From positions 1-34,892 of the forward strand of contig JALJPA010000020.1 in assembly GCA_022969215.1 (NCBI GenBank): 34,892 bases of DNA, written 5' to 3'. Position numbers and translations under genes: made by a program. A model generated the notes under the pieces. It did no database searches and was not told the DNA's origin. It saw only the letters and a list, made by a program, of their open reading frames with translations. The stretch comes from Colwellia sp. GTDB taxonomy: Bacteria; Pseudomonadota; Gammaproteobacteria; Enterobacterales; Alteromonadaceae. Shown here piece after piece: positions 18,022 through 26,824 of this stretch. Each line of letters starts with the position of its first letter. The first letter of the stretch is position 1.

Positions 18022-18873
18022 ATGAAATCTATTTACCCTTCAATATTTTTGTTACTTTCTCTGTTGATAATGAGTAGCGGAAGTCATGCCCAAGATGAGT
18101 TGCCAGTGCTCGAAGGCCCTTATCTTGGACAGAAACCACCAGGTTTAATTCCTGAATTATTTGCTCCTGGAATTGTCTCGACAGAAGAGTATCGCGAAAC
18201 TGTTGTAACGTTTTTACCCGATATGACGGAGCTCAGTTTCACTAGGTCTGGTGGGCAATATAAAAAACCTACATTGTTTGTAATGCAATACAAAAACGAG
18301 CGATGGAGCAGGAAGTCTATCCCGTCAACTGATACAAATAAATATGCGGAGAAATTCAATCCTAGTTTGTCAGAGATGAAAAACCTTAATGCTTTCAAAG
18401 ATATCCCTATCACTGGTTTCACCGTCTCCGCTAAAGGAACTTATTATTTTTATTTTATAGATTTTGAAAAAGACGGCAATGGTCATATGAGTTATTCACG
18501 TCGTATAAACGGCAAATATGAAACCCCTATAAAAATGAGCAAGGCGATTAACACAGGAAAATATATTGCCCACCCCTTCATTGCGCCAGATGAATCCTAT
18601 TTAATGTGGGATGCTGAGAAAGTAGATGAAGATACCCCTGACATCTATATTAGTTTTCGACTGAAAGATGGTTCATGGGGAGCAGCAATTAACATGGGAG
18701 ATAAGATAAACACCGCAGCCTATGAACAGCGCCCGAGAGTGACACCCGATGGAAAATATTTGTTTTTTTTGAGGGGAGATATAAAGGTTAGAGAAGATGG
18801 AAGTACTTATTGGATAGAAAATCCTCATTGGGTTGATGCTGAATTTATTGATAGGCTCAGACCTAAAGAATGA
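18022..18873 (+). CDS. Periplasmic PD40/TolB-like repeat protein B
   Basis: About 283 residues from the ATG at 18022, chosen because AAGGGAA lies 5-10 nt upstream and the signal peptide (MKSIYPSIFLLLSLLIMSS, cleavage near SHA|Q) then starts normally; a TTG at 18001 in the same frame is rejected. It is a diverged copy of the protein at 15829: both have GPYxGQKPPG after the signal, HPFIAPDESYL, KDGSWG and WVDAxxIxxLRPK at the end. PD40 motif VTPDGKYLFFLRG is visible. Its position after the hydrolase suggests that one duplication placed two partner proteins around it. Function unknown. Confidence 0.75.
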   Translation: MKSIYPSIFLLLSLLIMSSGSHAQDELPVLEGPYLGQKPPGLIPELFAPGIVSTEEYRETVVTFLPDMTELSFTRSGGQYKKPTLFVMQYKNERWSRKSIPSTDTNKYAEKFNPSLSEMKNLNAFKDIPITGFTVSAKGTYYFYFIDFEKDGNGHMSYSRRINGKYETPIKMSKAINTGKYIAHPFIAPDESYLMWDAEKVDEDTPDIYISFRLKDGSWGAAINMGDKINTAAYEQRPRVTPDGKYLFFLRGDIKVREDGSTYWIENPHWVDAEFIDRLRPKE

Positions 18874-18935
18874 ACCATATTACAATCGCAGCAAGAGTGA
18901 CGCAAAAAGGCGGTGTGCCTTCTGCCGTTAGAGAT

Positions 18936-19142
18936 CAAAGTTAACGTCAGTTTTTGTATCAAAGCGAATATTTGAACGAATGGTATTGAATCGTAAATTT
19001 AGTCCACTCAGGCTCACAGCTGTCTTTACGGATGTAAGGTCTAATGTCAGCAAAGTGCTAATAGCAGAACTAAAGCCTCACCTAATTTATAAGTGAATGA
19101 TCGCCTTTCTTAGGGGGAAGGTCTGTTCTGGGGTAATAGCAG
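18936..19142. repeat. Diverged intergenic repeat block, copy 2
   Basis: Carries the blocks CAAAGTTAACGT, TTACGGATGTAAGGTCTAAT and GGGGTAATAGCAG in the same order as 11878-12060, with different spacing. It leads straight into R2. Bases 18874-18935 hold nothing recognisable. Confidence 0.6.
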
Positions 19143-19285
19143 TTTACGGTATAAAAAACTGCTCGCATCTATTGGCAGAAGTGCCGTATAATTTAATAAC
19201 CTTTTAAGGGTATCCAAATATCCAATAATTTAGGTTTAAGATGATATCAGAAACGGTAGGTTATATCCGCTTTTCTTCGGACAGA
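19143..19285 (+). repeat. R2: left-type attachment-like repeat containing the live recombinase start
   Basis: Runs from TTTACGGTATAAAAAAC to GGACAG and includes a TATAAT at 19187-19192, the recombinase start codon at 19241 and codons through about 15, among them catalytic Ser12 (19274-19276). The segment from about 19222 on matches R0 best; the upstream part matches R1 and R3 in patches. It is the only copy whose reading frame continues. Confidence 0.75.
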
Positions 19286-20767
19286 CAGGCAGAAGGCGAT
19301 AGCGTTGAAAGGCAGAGAACGCTTATACTTGACGTAGCCAAAGGGCGAGGGCTTGAAGTTGATAGGTGGGTATTAGATGAGGGTGTATCAGCCTTTCATG
19401 GAGATAACCTCACAGGTGCTTTAGGTGGAATAATAGCAGAAGCAAATAGCGGTAAGTTCAAAGGTACATTACTAGTAGAAAACCTAGATAGAATATCTCG
19501 CCAGCACCCAGAAAAAGCTTTACAAGTATTACTTAATTTAATGCAAAAAGGCGTTACTGTCATTACTTGCGCTGACAATAGGGAACACTCAAGCGGTGGC
19601 GACCCTATGAACCTATTTAACTCACTAATTACATTCATAAGGGGCAATGAAGAAAGCGTGATGAAAAGCCGCAGGGCTAATTCTGTTTGGGCTAGTAATA
19701 GAGATAAGCTCAAGGATGGCTTAAAGATAAAGAATGCTTACATTCCAAGGTGGCTTGAGTGGTCTGCTGATGACTTAATAATAATCGAAGAGAAAGCAGA
19801 GCTAATCAGAAGAATGTTCAAGCTATGTACTGAAGGGTTGGGTTATTCGGCAATATCTAAGATACTAAATAACGAGAGTATACCTACTCTATCAGGTCTG
19901 GGTCTTCATAGAGCTAGTGGCGTAGCTCATTTTATTAAAAACCGTAGCGTTATAGGTGAGTACCAGCCGCATACTAACGTTGACGGCAAACGCCAGCCAG
20001 TAGGGGAGGCTATAGCTGATTACTATCCGAGTATTAGTGAAGACTTATTCTATCGCGCTGCTGGCGCTGTAGCTATTAGGAATAACTATGGTAGCGGTGG
20101 TTATCGAAGGGGGTCTTTTACTAACCTTTTTAGTGGGTTAATTAGGTGTGCTTGTGGCGAAATGATGCTGCTTAAAAATAAAGGTAAAGCTGGAATTGAT
20201 CAGCACTACCTATTATGCCCTAGTAAAGACTATGGTAGTTGCGAACAGAAATCTATTAGGTATGACGTTATCGAGAAGCAGATAATAGTAGCGCTTTCTA
20301 TATTACCTGATGTTAATAAGACTAGGGACAACGGGGCAGCTATAGATAGCCTAAACGGGCGCTTAATTACCTTAAGTAAAGCTAGGGATGAACTTGTAGA
20401 AGTATTGGTGCAAGTACCATCAAAAGCAGTTACAGAGCGCCTAGTGGCAGTAGAGAAAGATATCAATAAGCTAAGTGAAGATATTGAAGCTCTTAAGCGA
20501 GAGGGTAGCTCAGAGCATGGCTTCAAGATAATAGACGTTGACGATAGACCTAAGTTTAACCAACAGCTAAAGAGTTGTTTATCGATGGAACTAATAGATA
20601 ATGTTATAGCTTATCGCAACCTTGACGGTAATGTTTTACTTGAGCAGCACTTTGGGGTGAAGTATCGAGCTAGTAAGGTTCTTAATATGGAGGGAGAGGT
20701 GTTAGCAGAGACTAAGACCGACATACCGCTAAGGGCTAAGAAACAGAACATAAGAGTAAAACAGTAG
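19241..20767 (+). CDS. Large serine recombinase (integrase)
   Basis: A 508-residue site-specific recombinase. Residues 1-150 form the resolvase catalytic domain: YIRFSSDRQ with nucleophile Ser12, then DEGVSAF, ENLDRISRQ and the arginine cluster near residue 140. Residues about 165-265 are the recombinase DNA-binding domain (GLGYSAISKILN, GEYQP). A zinc ribbon follows (IRCACGEMM ... LLCPS ... GSCEQ, about 302-330), then a coiled-coil stretch (about 365-415) typical of large serine integrases. Its first 15 codons and upstream DNA lie within a sequence repeated at three other places. It is the leftmost gene of a 12.5-kb segment ending at R3. AGA, AGG, CTA and ATA codons are frequent here and in the replication gene, unlike in dapE, suggesting transfer. 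Confidence 0.93.
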   Translation: MISETVGYIRFSSDRQAEGDSVERQRTLILDVAKGRGLEVDRWVLDEGVSAFHGDNLTGALGGIIAEANSGKFKGTLLVENLDRISRQHPEKALQVLLNLMQKGVTVITCADNREHSSGGDPMNLFNSLITFIRGNEESVMKSRRANSVWASNRDKLKDGLKIKNAYIPRWLEWSADDLIIIEEKAELIRRMFKLCTEGLGYSAISKILNNESIPTLSGLGLHRASGVAHFIKNRSVIGEYQPHTNVDGKRQPVGEAIADYYPSISEDLFYRAAGAVAIRNNYGSGGYRRGSFTNLFSGLIRCACGEMMLLKNKGKAGIDQHYLLCPSKDYGSCEQKSIRYDVIEKQIIVALSILPDVNKTRDNGAAIDSLNGRLITLSKARDELVEVLVQVPSKAVTERLVAVEKDINKLSEDIEALKREGSSEHGFKIIDVDDRPKFNQQLKSCLSMELIDNVIAYRNLDGNVLLEQHFGVKYRASKVLNMEGEVLAETKTDIPLRAKKQNIRVKQ

Positions 20768-21195
20768 TTTCACCATGCGCCAGCTACGGATTTCTGGCGT
20801 TTCCCACTAAATATTCTTAAATATTCCTTAACCACCTACTTTTTCAATCTCTTCTCGCTATATCTAAGCTAAATAAAAGGATAAGTGTGTAAGTAATCTC
20901 GTAATGTTGTGATTAAATTGTTAATCAGTTTTTTGGGGATGCTTTAAGTTATTCCCTTTTTATAGTGGTTTATTATCAGTAAATATCTATAAATATTATT
21001 ACAAATACATGCTGTAGCGCTATTTCAACCCTGTGAGATTAATGGGGAATTAAAGTGTAAACGTCTAAAATATCTTCAATCCAACTGTAACCCAATGGTA
21101 CAAATCAACAACAATGCGCTTCAAAACCCCTTGTTTATCAATAGTATAATCTGTTAATGCCAAGTCGGCACTGTAGACAATAGGAGTCAAAGAGT
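20768..21195. other. Intergenic region before the replication genes
   Basis: A weak hairpin CGCCAG/CTGGCG (20778-20799) could end the recombinase transcript. A palindrome GATTAA-4-TTAATC (20911-20926) is followed by a T run. TATAAT at 21145-21150 without a clear -35, and a small dyad TGCC-5-GGCA just after it, suggest a regulated promoter for the genes that follow. No gene seen. Confidence 0.35.
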
Positions 21196-21375
21196 ATGAG
21201 AGACTATTCAGAATTAATAGTAGTAGACCTATTTGAGAGAGTTAAGGGACTAGATTATAGAGGTAGTAATTTTGCTACTCGAATTAAAGATCTAAAGAGA
21301 CTGGCAGAGGTACTTGGTATATCACAACAGAGAACAATGAGTAACATACAACCAGTGGGGGGAGGTAGCGAATGA
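21196..21375 (+). CDS. Small protein coupled to the replication gene (59 aa)
   Basis: A 59-codon frame starting at ATG 21196 with AGGAG at 21182-21186 in good position. Its stop codon overlaps the start of the next gene (ATGA at 21372-21375), so the two are translationally coupled. The protein opens MRDYSELIVVDLFERVKGL and carries a helical, Arg/Lys-rich middle (RIKDLKRLAEVLGISQQRTM) that could be a short helix-turn-helix. I recognise no family. By position it may control or assist the primase-helicase, as small copy-control proteins do in plasmids; that role is inference. Confidence 0.65.
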   Translation: MRDYSELIVVDLFERVKGLDYRGSNFATRIKDLKRLAEVLGISQQRTMSNIQPVGGGSE

Positions 21376-24300
21376 AAGCACTACTATCAGTACTAAGCAG
21401 TGATGAAGAGACTACTAAGCGCTTTGAGCTTAACGAAGACGGAACGCTAGCTAAAGGTACGTTTAGCCAACCTAGAGAATACACCTTACGAAACATATTA
21501 GCCGCTGATACTGCTGACGGATGCACACAGCAATTGCTTGACCTAATCGGTGAGGGCTTCGGCTTCTGTCTTGGGTACATACAGCATGATTTTTATTGTA
21601 CGGGTATCGAGTACAAGATATTACCTAAATGGAAATTTAACCACTTACGTGATGGTCAGAATATATGGGGTTATGACGATACTTACGGGATACTAGAGGG
21701 CGGTCTATCTGATATGCCTATAGCTACTCGCACTAAGCTTAAGACACGAAACAGAACCGAAGCCAGTAATCGAGACTTTACCAATATGCAGAACGCGAGA
21801 ATATTAGCGTTTGACATAGATGTACATGACGGTATTACCTACAACGAAGTCGAAGCTAGGGCTATGAGTTCCGTAGAGAACTACGTTGAATGGTTGCACG
21901 AATTACTACCAGAGATAGGTTTTGATAAAGCAGCTTATCTAGCTACTGTTTCTACTTCTGGTAAGCCTAGAAAGAACGGTACGCCAGAGTTACCCTTTAA
22001 TGTGCTATCAAAGCGTGGGATGCACATCTACTTTATACTTGATGATGCTACGACAGGCGTAGAGCATAAGAAGTTTGAAGAGACTGTAAAGGCTAGGCTA
22101 TTGTCTGCTGGTCTAATGCGACCTATACCTAGACGCCACATGTATTCCGATAAGATTAACGCAGGTATTGAGCTGACAGAGCAAGAGAATAGCGTATACG
22201 GCTTACCTAATGGGACTCTATTCGTTACTGCTGAAATACTTGATACAGCGATACCTAATGATATCAATAGATTACTATTTGAAGCTGACCCGATAGTACC
22301 TGACGGATATGGCACGCATTCAGACCGCTTCTATCGTAAAACTGGTGATTTTGTATCCCTTAAGACCTTACCTTATGAGACGGTTAGAAATAAAGACAAA
22401 GCAGAAATCAAAGCGACCTTTAGGCAAGAGATACTTAGCCGTAAATGGTTCAAGCGCAACGGTGACTTATACACAACTGATGAAGTGCTAGCGCATCTTA
22501 AGGTTACTAGTTTTAGTGTAATAGACTCAGAACTTAACTACACGCTAGACCTATCTGACACGTTGACCTTTGACCGTAAGAATGTGCTAGACCCGAAGCG
22601 TAGCGCTAAGGCAGTGTGGACTATTGGGGAGGTTTACGAATACCTTAATAGCCAGAAGACTACTAGGGATAGAGGCAGAAATTTAGACTTACTATGTGTG
22701 TATTCTGAAATGCCCGAGCGTACTACTAGGCTAATGACAGATGGGCGCGACTTTAAGCTATACGTACCTAAGATGAAGATGTACTGCAAGCTATCGGCAC
22801 ATTCTGAAAGCATACTATATCGAGATAATGCGGTTGATTACTTCTTAGATAAGACAGCTATTGACGATACTGGCAGCGACCATAATATAAAGCTAGGTGA
22901 GGCTATTGAGGCTGGACTAGATCGGGTAGTTTCAAAGGCTCTACACTCAACGGGTAAGACACATAGCATGTTAGCAATGGCTAAGCGTCCTAATACGTTT
23001 AGTGTCGTTGTAGCACCTCTTAAGTCACTGGTTAGCAATATCATAGCTAAGTTTAAAAGCGAGGGGATTCGCCTATTGAATTATGAAGACCTTAGAAACT
23101 TTAGAGGAGACTTTACAGAGTACGATGGTATAGCCGTTTGCGCTCCCTCAGTTCCTAATGTTATTCGAGCAGTACAGGCTAATAAAGATAAGAAGTTTTG
23201 CCTATTAGTAGATGAAGTCGAGTGTATCTTAAAAGCTATTAACTCAGTGCCAGAGCCTAAAGCGGAGATAATCTATACTGAACCCGCCAGAACCATATCA
23301 GTACTCAAGCAGCTAATAGAACATGCTGACAGCTTTATGCTTGCTGATGCTGATGCGGGGATAGCTACTAGGGATTTTATAGATTACTGTCAGGTAGATT
23401 ATGTCGTACATCGTAACAATACGCCAAAGAAGATTAAAGCTGATGGTACTAGAGCGCTAGCGTACATTAACCGATTTACTCGGGACGGGTTGGGCAAGGT
23501 CAAGAAAGATATCGTTAGCCGTATTAACGCGAACCGTGACGCAGGTAAGAAAACTATCGTTTGCTCTGCTACTAAGAAGATCCTAGTAGAGCTATTTATC
23601 CTACTTGACCCGAACAATGTTGCTTTAGTGTCGACTAAAGTTAACGCCAGTAATAGCAATCCTGACGAAGCAAAACTGCAACAAGCTAAGGTTATCAATA
23701 CACTCATCAATGAGGGTGATAAGTTCCTAAAGAACCCTGATGAAATGCTGGCTAACTACGATGTAATAGGACTGAGTCCAAAGGCTACTAACGGGTTAGA
23801 TATTACTATCAAAGACGATGCTGGCGAGTTCTTAGACGCGGAGCTTATCTATATTCATGATACACACCTTAACTATACCCATGAGGTCTGCATACAGCAC
23901 ATTCTAAGGTTACGTGGGGCTAATCAAGTACACCTTTGGCTATCAGATTACTTTCGACCAACTAATCATAAGGTTGATATTGCCGCGGTCAATAATGATC
24001 ATTTAGATAATGCTGCGGTAGCTGGTAACGAAGTAAGCAACGATGATGTATTTAGGTTTATGGTAGCTAATACTGCTAGATATAATGAGATGCGGAATGA
24101 AGACTCTAGACAATTCACACAGAGGCTTTTCGGATACCTTAGCAGAGTTGGCTTCGAGCTAATGACGCAAGAGTATTGCGTTGATGCCAGTAAGAGTATT
24201 GCGGGTAGCATACAGAGCGTTTGGTCAGGTGATGCTTTGATAGTTAAGTGGGAAGCGCTGGCGCTCGGTGGCGGGTCTTATACGGTGCAGAGGCGCAATG

Positions 24301-25004
24301 CAGCTATGCTATCGTTCTTTATTCGTAATGTAGTTGAATGCGAGGTTGGTAGGTTCGCTGACTTTAACGCATGGCAGATTAAAGATATAGATTCAATATT
24401 AGCTAAGTATTCTAATCGTAAGCTAGGTGGTGATGCTATTAGCGCTTGCCTAACCGAGATAAGAGCCATTAAAACTTCTATAGGTCTGAGACTGTCTAAG
24501 GCAGGCAAGCCTATTAGTATTAAACCTAATGATGGGCTTTATCGATACGAATTTAACGAGCGAGCAATGCAAGTGCCTGTAGTTGATTTAATCATTGACC
24601 AGAAGAAAGATGATAGAAAGAACTTACGGGCTATCTGTAGCGCCTTTGGGTATGCAGTGGGGCGTAAAGATACTAAAAGTACTACGGATGATATGAGTGC
24701 TAGCGAGCGGGTTACATTAGAGAATAAAGGTAAAGTAACTTTGCTTTGGCTTAAGCGCTTAGAAGTCCCGATGATACCGATTGAGTCAGTTAATCCTATT
24801 CATTGCTTTTGTATGGCAACTGATCTAGACGAGCTTGGAGTATCCTCCTGTAACTGTCAGGAAGAGTTAGAGGTTATCGATAATGAAATTATCTATCAGG
24901 ACGGGTTGACGCCTTACGACTTTCTTAAGGATTGGCTTGGGTATGGTAGCAGTCTAAGAGGATTTATTACGGCTAAAGATAGAGGTCAATCAGTAGTACG
25001 TTAG
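21372..25004 (+). CDS. Replication protein: AEP-type primase fused to SF2 helicase
   Basis: A 1210-residue protein. The N-terminal part has archaeo-eukaryotic primase motifs: FDIDVHD with metal ligands Asp148 and Asp150, and SKRGMHIYF with His218. The central part has SF2 helicase motifs: a degenerate Walker A (HSTGKTHSML, about 520-530), DEVE in CLLVDEVECILK (about 614-617), LADADAG, and later IVCSATKK and GLSPKATNGLDI. The helicase style resembles the herpesvirus origin-binding protein (UL9) family and cyanobacterial-type plasmid replication proteins. Together these suggest that the element can initiate its own replication after excision. It is coupled to the 59-residue protein upstream and followed by iteron-like repeats. 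Codon use (many CTA, AGA, AGG) matches the recombinase. Family assignment is from motifs only. Confidence 0.75.
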   Translation: MKALLSVLSSDEETTKRFELNEDGTLAKGTFSQPREYTLRNILAADTADGCTQQLLDLIGEGFGFCLGYIQHDFYCTGIEYKILPKWKFNHLRDGQNIWGYDDTYGILEGGLSDMPIATRTKLKTRNRTEASNRDFTNMQNARILAFDIDVHDGITYNEVEARAMSSVENYVEWLHELLPEIGFDKAAYLATVSTSGKPRKNGTPELPFNVLSKRGMHIYFILDDATTGVEHKKFEETVKARLLSAGLMRPIPRRHMYSDKINAGIELTEQENSVYGLPNGTLFVTAEILDTAIPNDINRLLFEADPIVPDGYGTHSDRFYRKTGDFVSLKTLPYETVRNKDKAEIKATFRQEILSRKWFKRNGDLYTTDEVLAHLKVTSFSVIDSELNYTLDLSDTLTFDRKNVLDPKRSAKAVWTIGEVYEYLNSQKTTRDRGRNLDLLCVYSEMPERTTRLMTDGRDFKLYVPKMKMYCKLSAHSESILYRDNAVDYFLDKTAIDDTGSDHNIKLGEAIEAGLDRVVSKALHSTGKTHSMLAMAKRPNTFSVVVAPLKSLVSNIIAKFKSEGIRLLNYEDLRNFRGDFTEYDGIAVCAPSVPNVIRAVQANKDKKFCLLVDEVECILKAINSVPEPKAEIIYTEPARTISVLKQLIEHADSFMLADADAGIATRDFIDYCQVDYVVHRNNTPKKIKADGTRALAYINRFTRDGLGKVKKDIVSRINANRDAGKKTIVCSATKKILVELFILLDPNNVALVSTKVNASNSNPDEAKLQQAKVINTLINEGDKFLKNPDEMLANYDVIGLSPKATNGLDITIKDDAGEFLDAELIYIHDTHLNYTHEVCIQHILRLRGANQVHLWLSDYFRPTNHKVDIAAVNNDHLDNAAVAGNEVSNDDVFRFMVANTARYNEMRNEDSRQFTQRLFGYLSRVGFELMTQEYCVDASKSIAGSIQSVWSGDALIVKWEALALGGGSYTVQRRNAAMLSFFIRNVVECEVGRFADFNAWQIKDIDSILAKYSNRKLGGDAISACLTEIRAIKTSIGLRLSKAGKPISIKPNDGLYRYEFNERAMQVPVVDLIIDQKKDDRKNLRAICSAFGYAVGRKDTKSTTDDMSASERVTLENKGKVTLLWLKRLEVPMIPIESVNPIHCFCMATDLDELGVSSCNCQEELEVIDNEIIYQDGLTPYDFLKDWLGYGSSLRGFITAKDRGQSVVR

Positions 25005-25061
25005 TACGCAAAGTACGCAGAATGATGTATTTATATTAACCAGATATGTCTTTTTGCGTAC
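24995..25061. repeat. Iteron-like AGTACG repeats at the end of the replication gene
   Basis: AGTACG occurs at 24995, 25003 and 25012 (spacing 8 and 9 bp), the last two extended to AGTACGCA. An inverted copy TGCGTAC is at 25055-25061. They overlap the stop codon of the replication gene and may be its binding sites or a transcription stop structure. Confidence 0.4.
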
Positions 25062-25171
25062 CTTTACAGTTAAATACCCCTAAGCAAGTAACACTAAAGA
25101 ACGAGCTAAAACTCACACAGGCTAATACCAAAAACCCATTTGGGGATATTTTAGAAAAAGCTAAGGGCTAA
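25046..25171 (+). CDS. Possible 41-residue protein
   Basis: A frame from ATG 25046 to TAA 25169-25171 encoding MSFCVPLQLNTPKQ and ending DILEKAKG. It reads like an ordinary soluble peptide, but no ribosome binding site is visible and no family is recognised. It overlaps the inverted iteron-like repeat. It could be chance or the end of a decayed gene. Confidence 0.25.
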   Translation: MSFCVPLQLNTPKQVTLKNELKLTQANTKNPFGDILEKAKG

Positions 25172-25795
25172 CTAAACCTTACAAGGGCTGATTTCAAAAA
25201 CACGTTCTAACCTGAAAAAACCATACGAATATATGTTAATTAATTGATATAACAATAACTTAAGTTTAAAAGGAACAATTAATAAAACACATTTCGGCTA
25301 AAAGCAACTAAGCGCGGGTTCAGCATGGAAAGTCGATTACCCCAGATATCCCCCCCCATTAAATACAATAATAGTCTTCTGGTTAACAACGAGTTTAGCT
25401 TATACATACAAATAGACTCAAACACTATCTTTATAAGTACCATAAATTAAATCTGTTCAGGGAGTCGGTTCATACCACAAATAAGACCAAATATTGAGCT
25501 GAGATAATTCTAAAATAGATGCGCGATCGAAAAATAAGCAGTCATAAATACTTGAAACACTTTGTCCACATAGCTGACGTTAATCAAAAAATACTTTCTA
25601 ACGATGACTTCGCCATATTTATAGTCATTTATATGTATCTATGTATTTTAAGTACCTGTTTTGTAGTAAGCTGATTTTATTAAGAATAAGTGAGTTTACT
25701 AAACCATAAGTAGATGAATTAAACGTAGCTTATGTATTTTGTATGAAAGCAAAATAGTTATAGTACTGAGATAATGTATTAAGAGGTTAATTTAG
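25172..25795. other. Non-coding gap between replication and RES genes
   Basis: No plausible gene in either direction. A run of eight C (near 25350) is the only unusual composition in an AT-rich stretch. It could contain the element's replication origin because it directly follows the replication gene, but I see no convincing DnaA boxes or iteron arrays. Confidence 0.35.
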
Positions 25796-26824
25796 ATGAT
25801 TATAGATGAAGAAAAGGTTTTAGAAGAGCACGGTGTTATGTTTGAAGATAACTTTATTTCAGATCTAGATTCATGGTTTTCAGCAGATATAGCATGTTGC
25901 AATGGTTGCTATGATGGATTTGTTACATTCTGGCCATTGGCTAACGATGTTGAGTTTGAGCGTTCTCTAATCGGGATTCAGTCTTTTTATGATGGTTCTA
26001 AAAGGTGCAAAAAAATTTATACCAATGAAGAATTTGATATATTGATATCTTCGGTAGAATGTCCACATTGTGATGAGTCACTTTCTAGTAGTAGTACTAT
26101 TTGGCTCTATGAGTTACCGTTTAAGTATGATGTAAATGTGACAGATTTTGAATCTCATATTTATGATTTAGTCAGAATATCTGAGACTACTCCATTTCTA
26201 CTATTAACAAACCAATTTGCTTCGAACATATGTGAAATACTTAAAAAGTTGTCTTTAAAAACATTAGCTGAAAAAATAGAACACCCACTATATAGAGCTA
26301 GAGTTGCAACTCAAATAGATCAATTAAGTTTTGACCAATTTACTTTACCACCTAACCGTTTTATACAAGAAGGTCGCTATAATCATGCAGGTCAACAAGC
26401 TCTGTATTTAGCTAGTGATCAACAAACCTGTTTCCAGGAAGTTGGTAGTGTTCTATGTTATGTTGCTGAGTGTGAGATTAATGATAAAATAAAGATATTA
26501 GATCTTTGTAATCCAAACGATTCTCATCCTGATTTTGCTATTGAGTTATGGGCTTTAGCATATTCAGCTTTAATGAGTAGAGTGTTAGATACAGAAGGTT
26601 ATCACAAGCCATGTTATGTTTTTTCTCGGTTCATTACTGATTGTGCTAGGTTGGCGGGCTTTGATGCTATCAAATACCCGTCTACTAAGGTTACCGACAA
26701 TAATTTCAACTTAGTAATATTAAACAATGAAATAGCAAAGGAAAGTCTAAAGTTTAATTCGTTAACATTAAAAGATAACAATCAAAATTATCCAATTAGT
26801 ATAGCTACATCATCTGTAACTTAA
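25796..26824 (+). CDS. RES-domain protein, predicted NAD+-consuming toxin or effector
   Basis: A 342-residue protein. The C-terminal part (about 164-315) has the RES pattern: PLYRAR (166-169), GRYNHAGQQALYLASD (193-208), an E in FQEVG (Glu215) and a Ser in AIKYPSTK (296). Characterised RES toxins phosphorolyse or hydrolyse NAD+ and are held by an Xre-type antitoxin. The N-terminal part (1-125) has two cysteine pairs, CCNGCY (34-38) and CPHC (89-92), likely a zinc-binding domain as found in long RES proteins. No antitoxin gene lies next to it: the nearest genes are over 350 bp away and do not look like Xre. I infer a defence-type effector rather than a classical toxin-antitoxin pair. Confidence 0.75.
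   Translation: MIIDEEKVLEEHGVMFEDNFISDLDSWFSADIACCNGCYDGFVTFWPLANDVEFERSLIGIQSFYDGSKRCKKIYTNEEFDILISSVECPHCDESLSSSSTIWLYELPFKYDVNVTDFESHIYDLVRISETTPFLLLTNQFASNICEILKKLSLKTLAEKIEHPLYRARVATQIDQLSFDQFTLPPNRFIQEGRYNHAGQQALYLASDQQTCFQEVGSVLCYVAECEINDKIKILDLCNPNDSHPDFAIELWALAYSALMSRVLDTEGYHKPCYVFSRFITDCARLAGFDAIKYPSTKVTDNNFNLVILNNEIAKESLKFNSLTLKDNNQNYPISIATSSVT

Noticed and set aside
21284-24508. Several leftward frames of 60-105 codons opposite the replication gene
   Set aside because: They are antisense shadows of a long well-supported coding frame.
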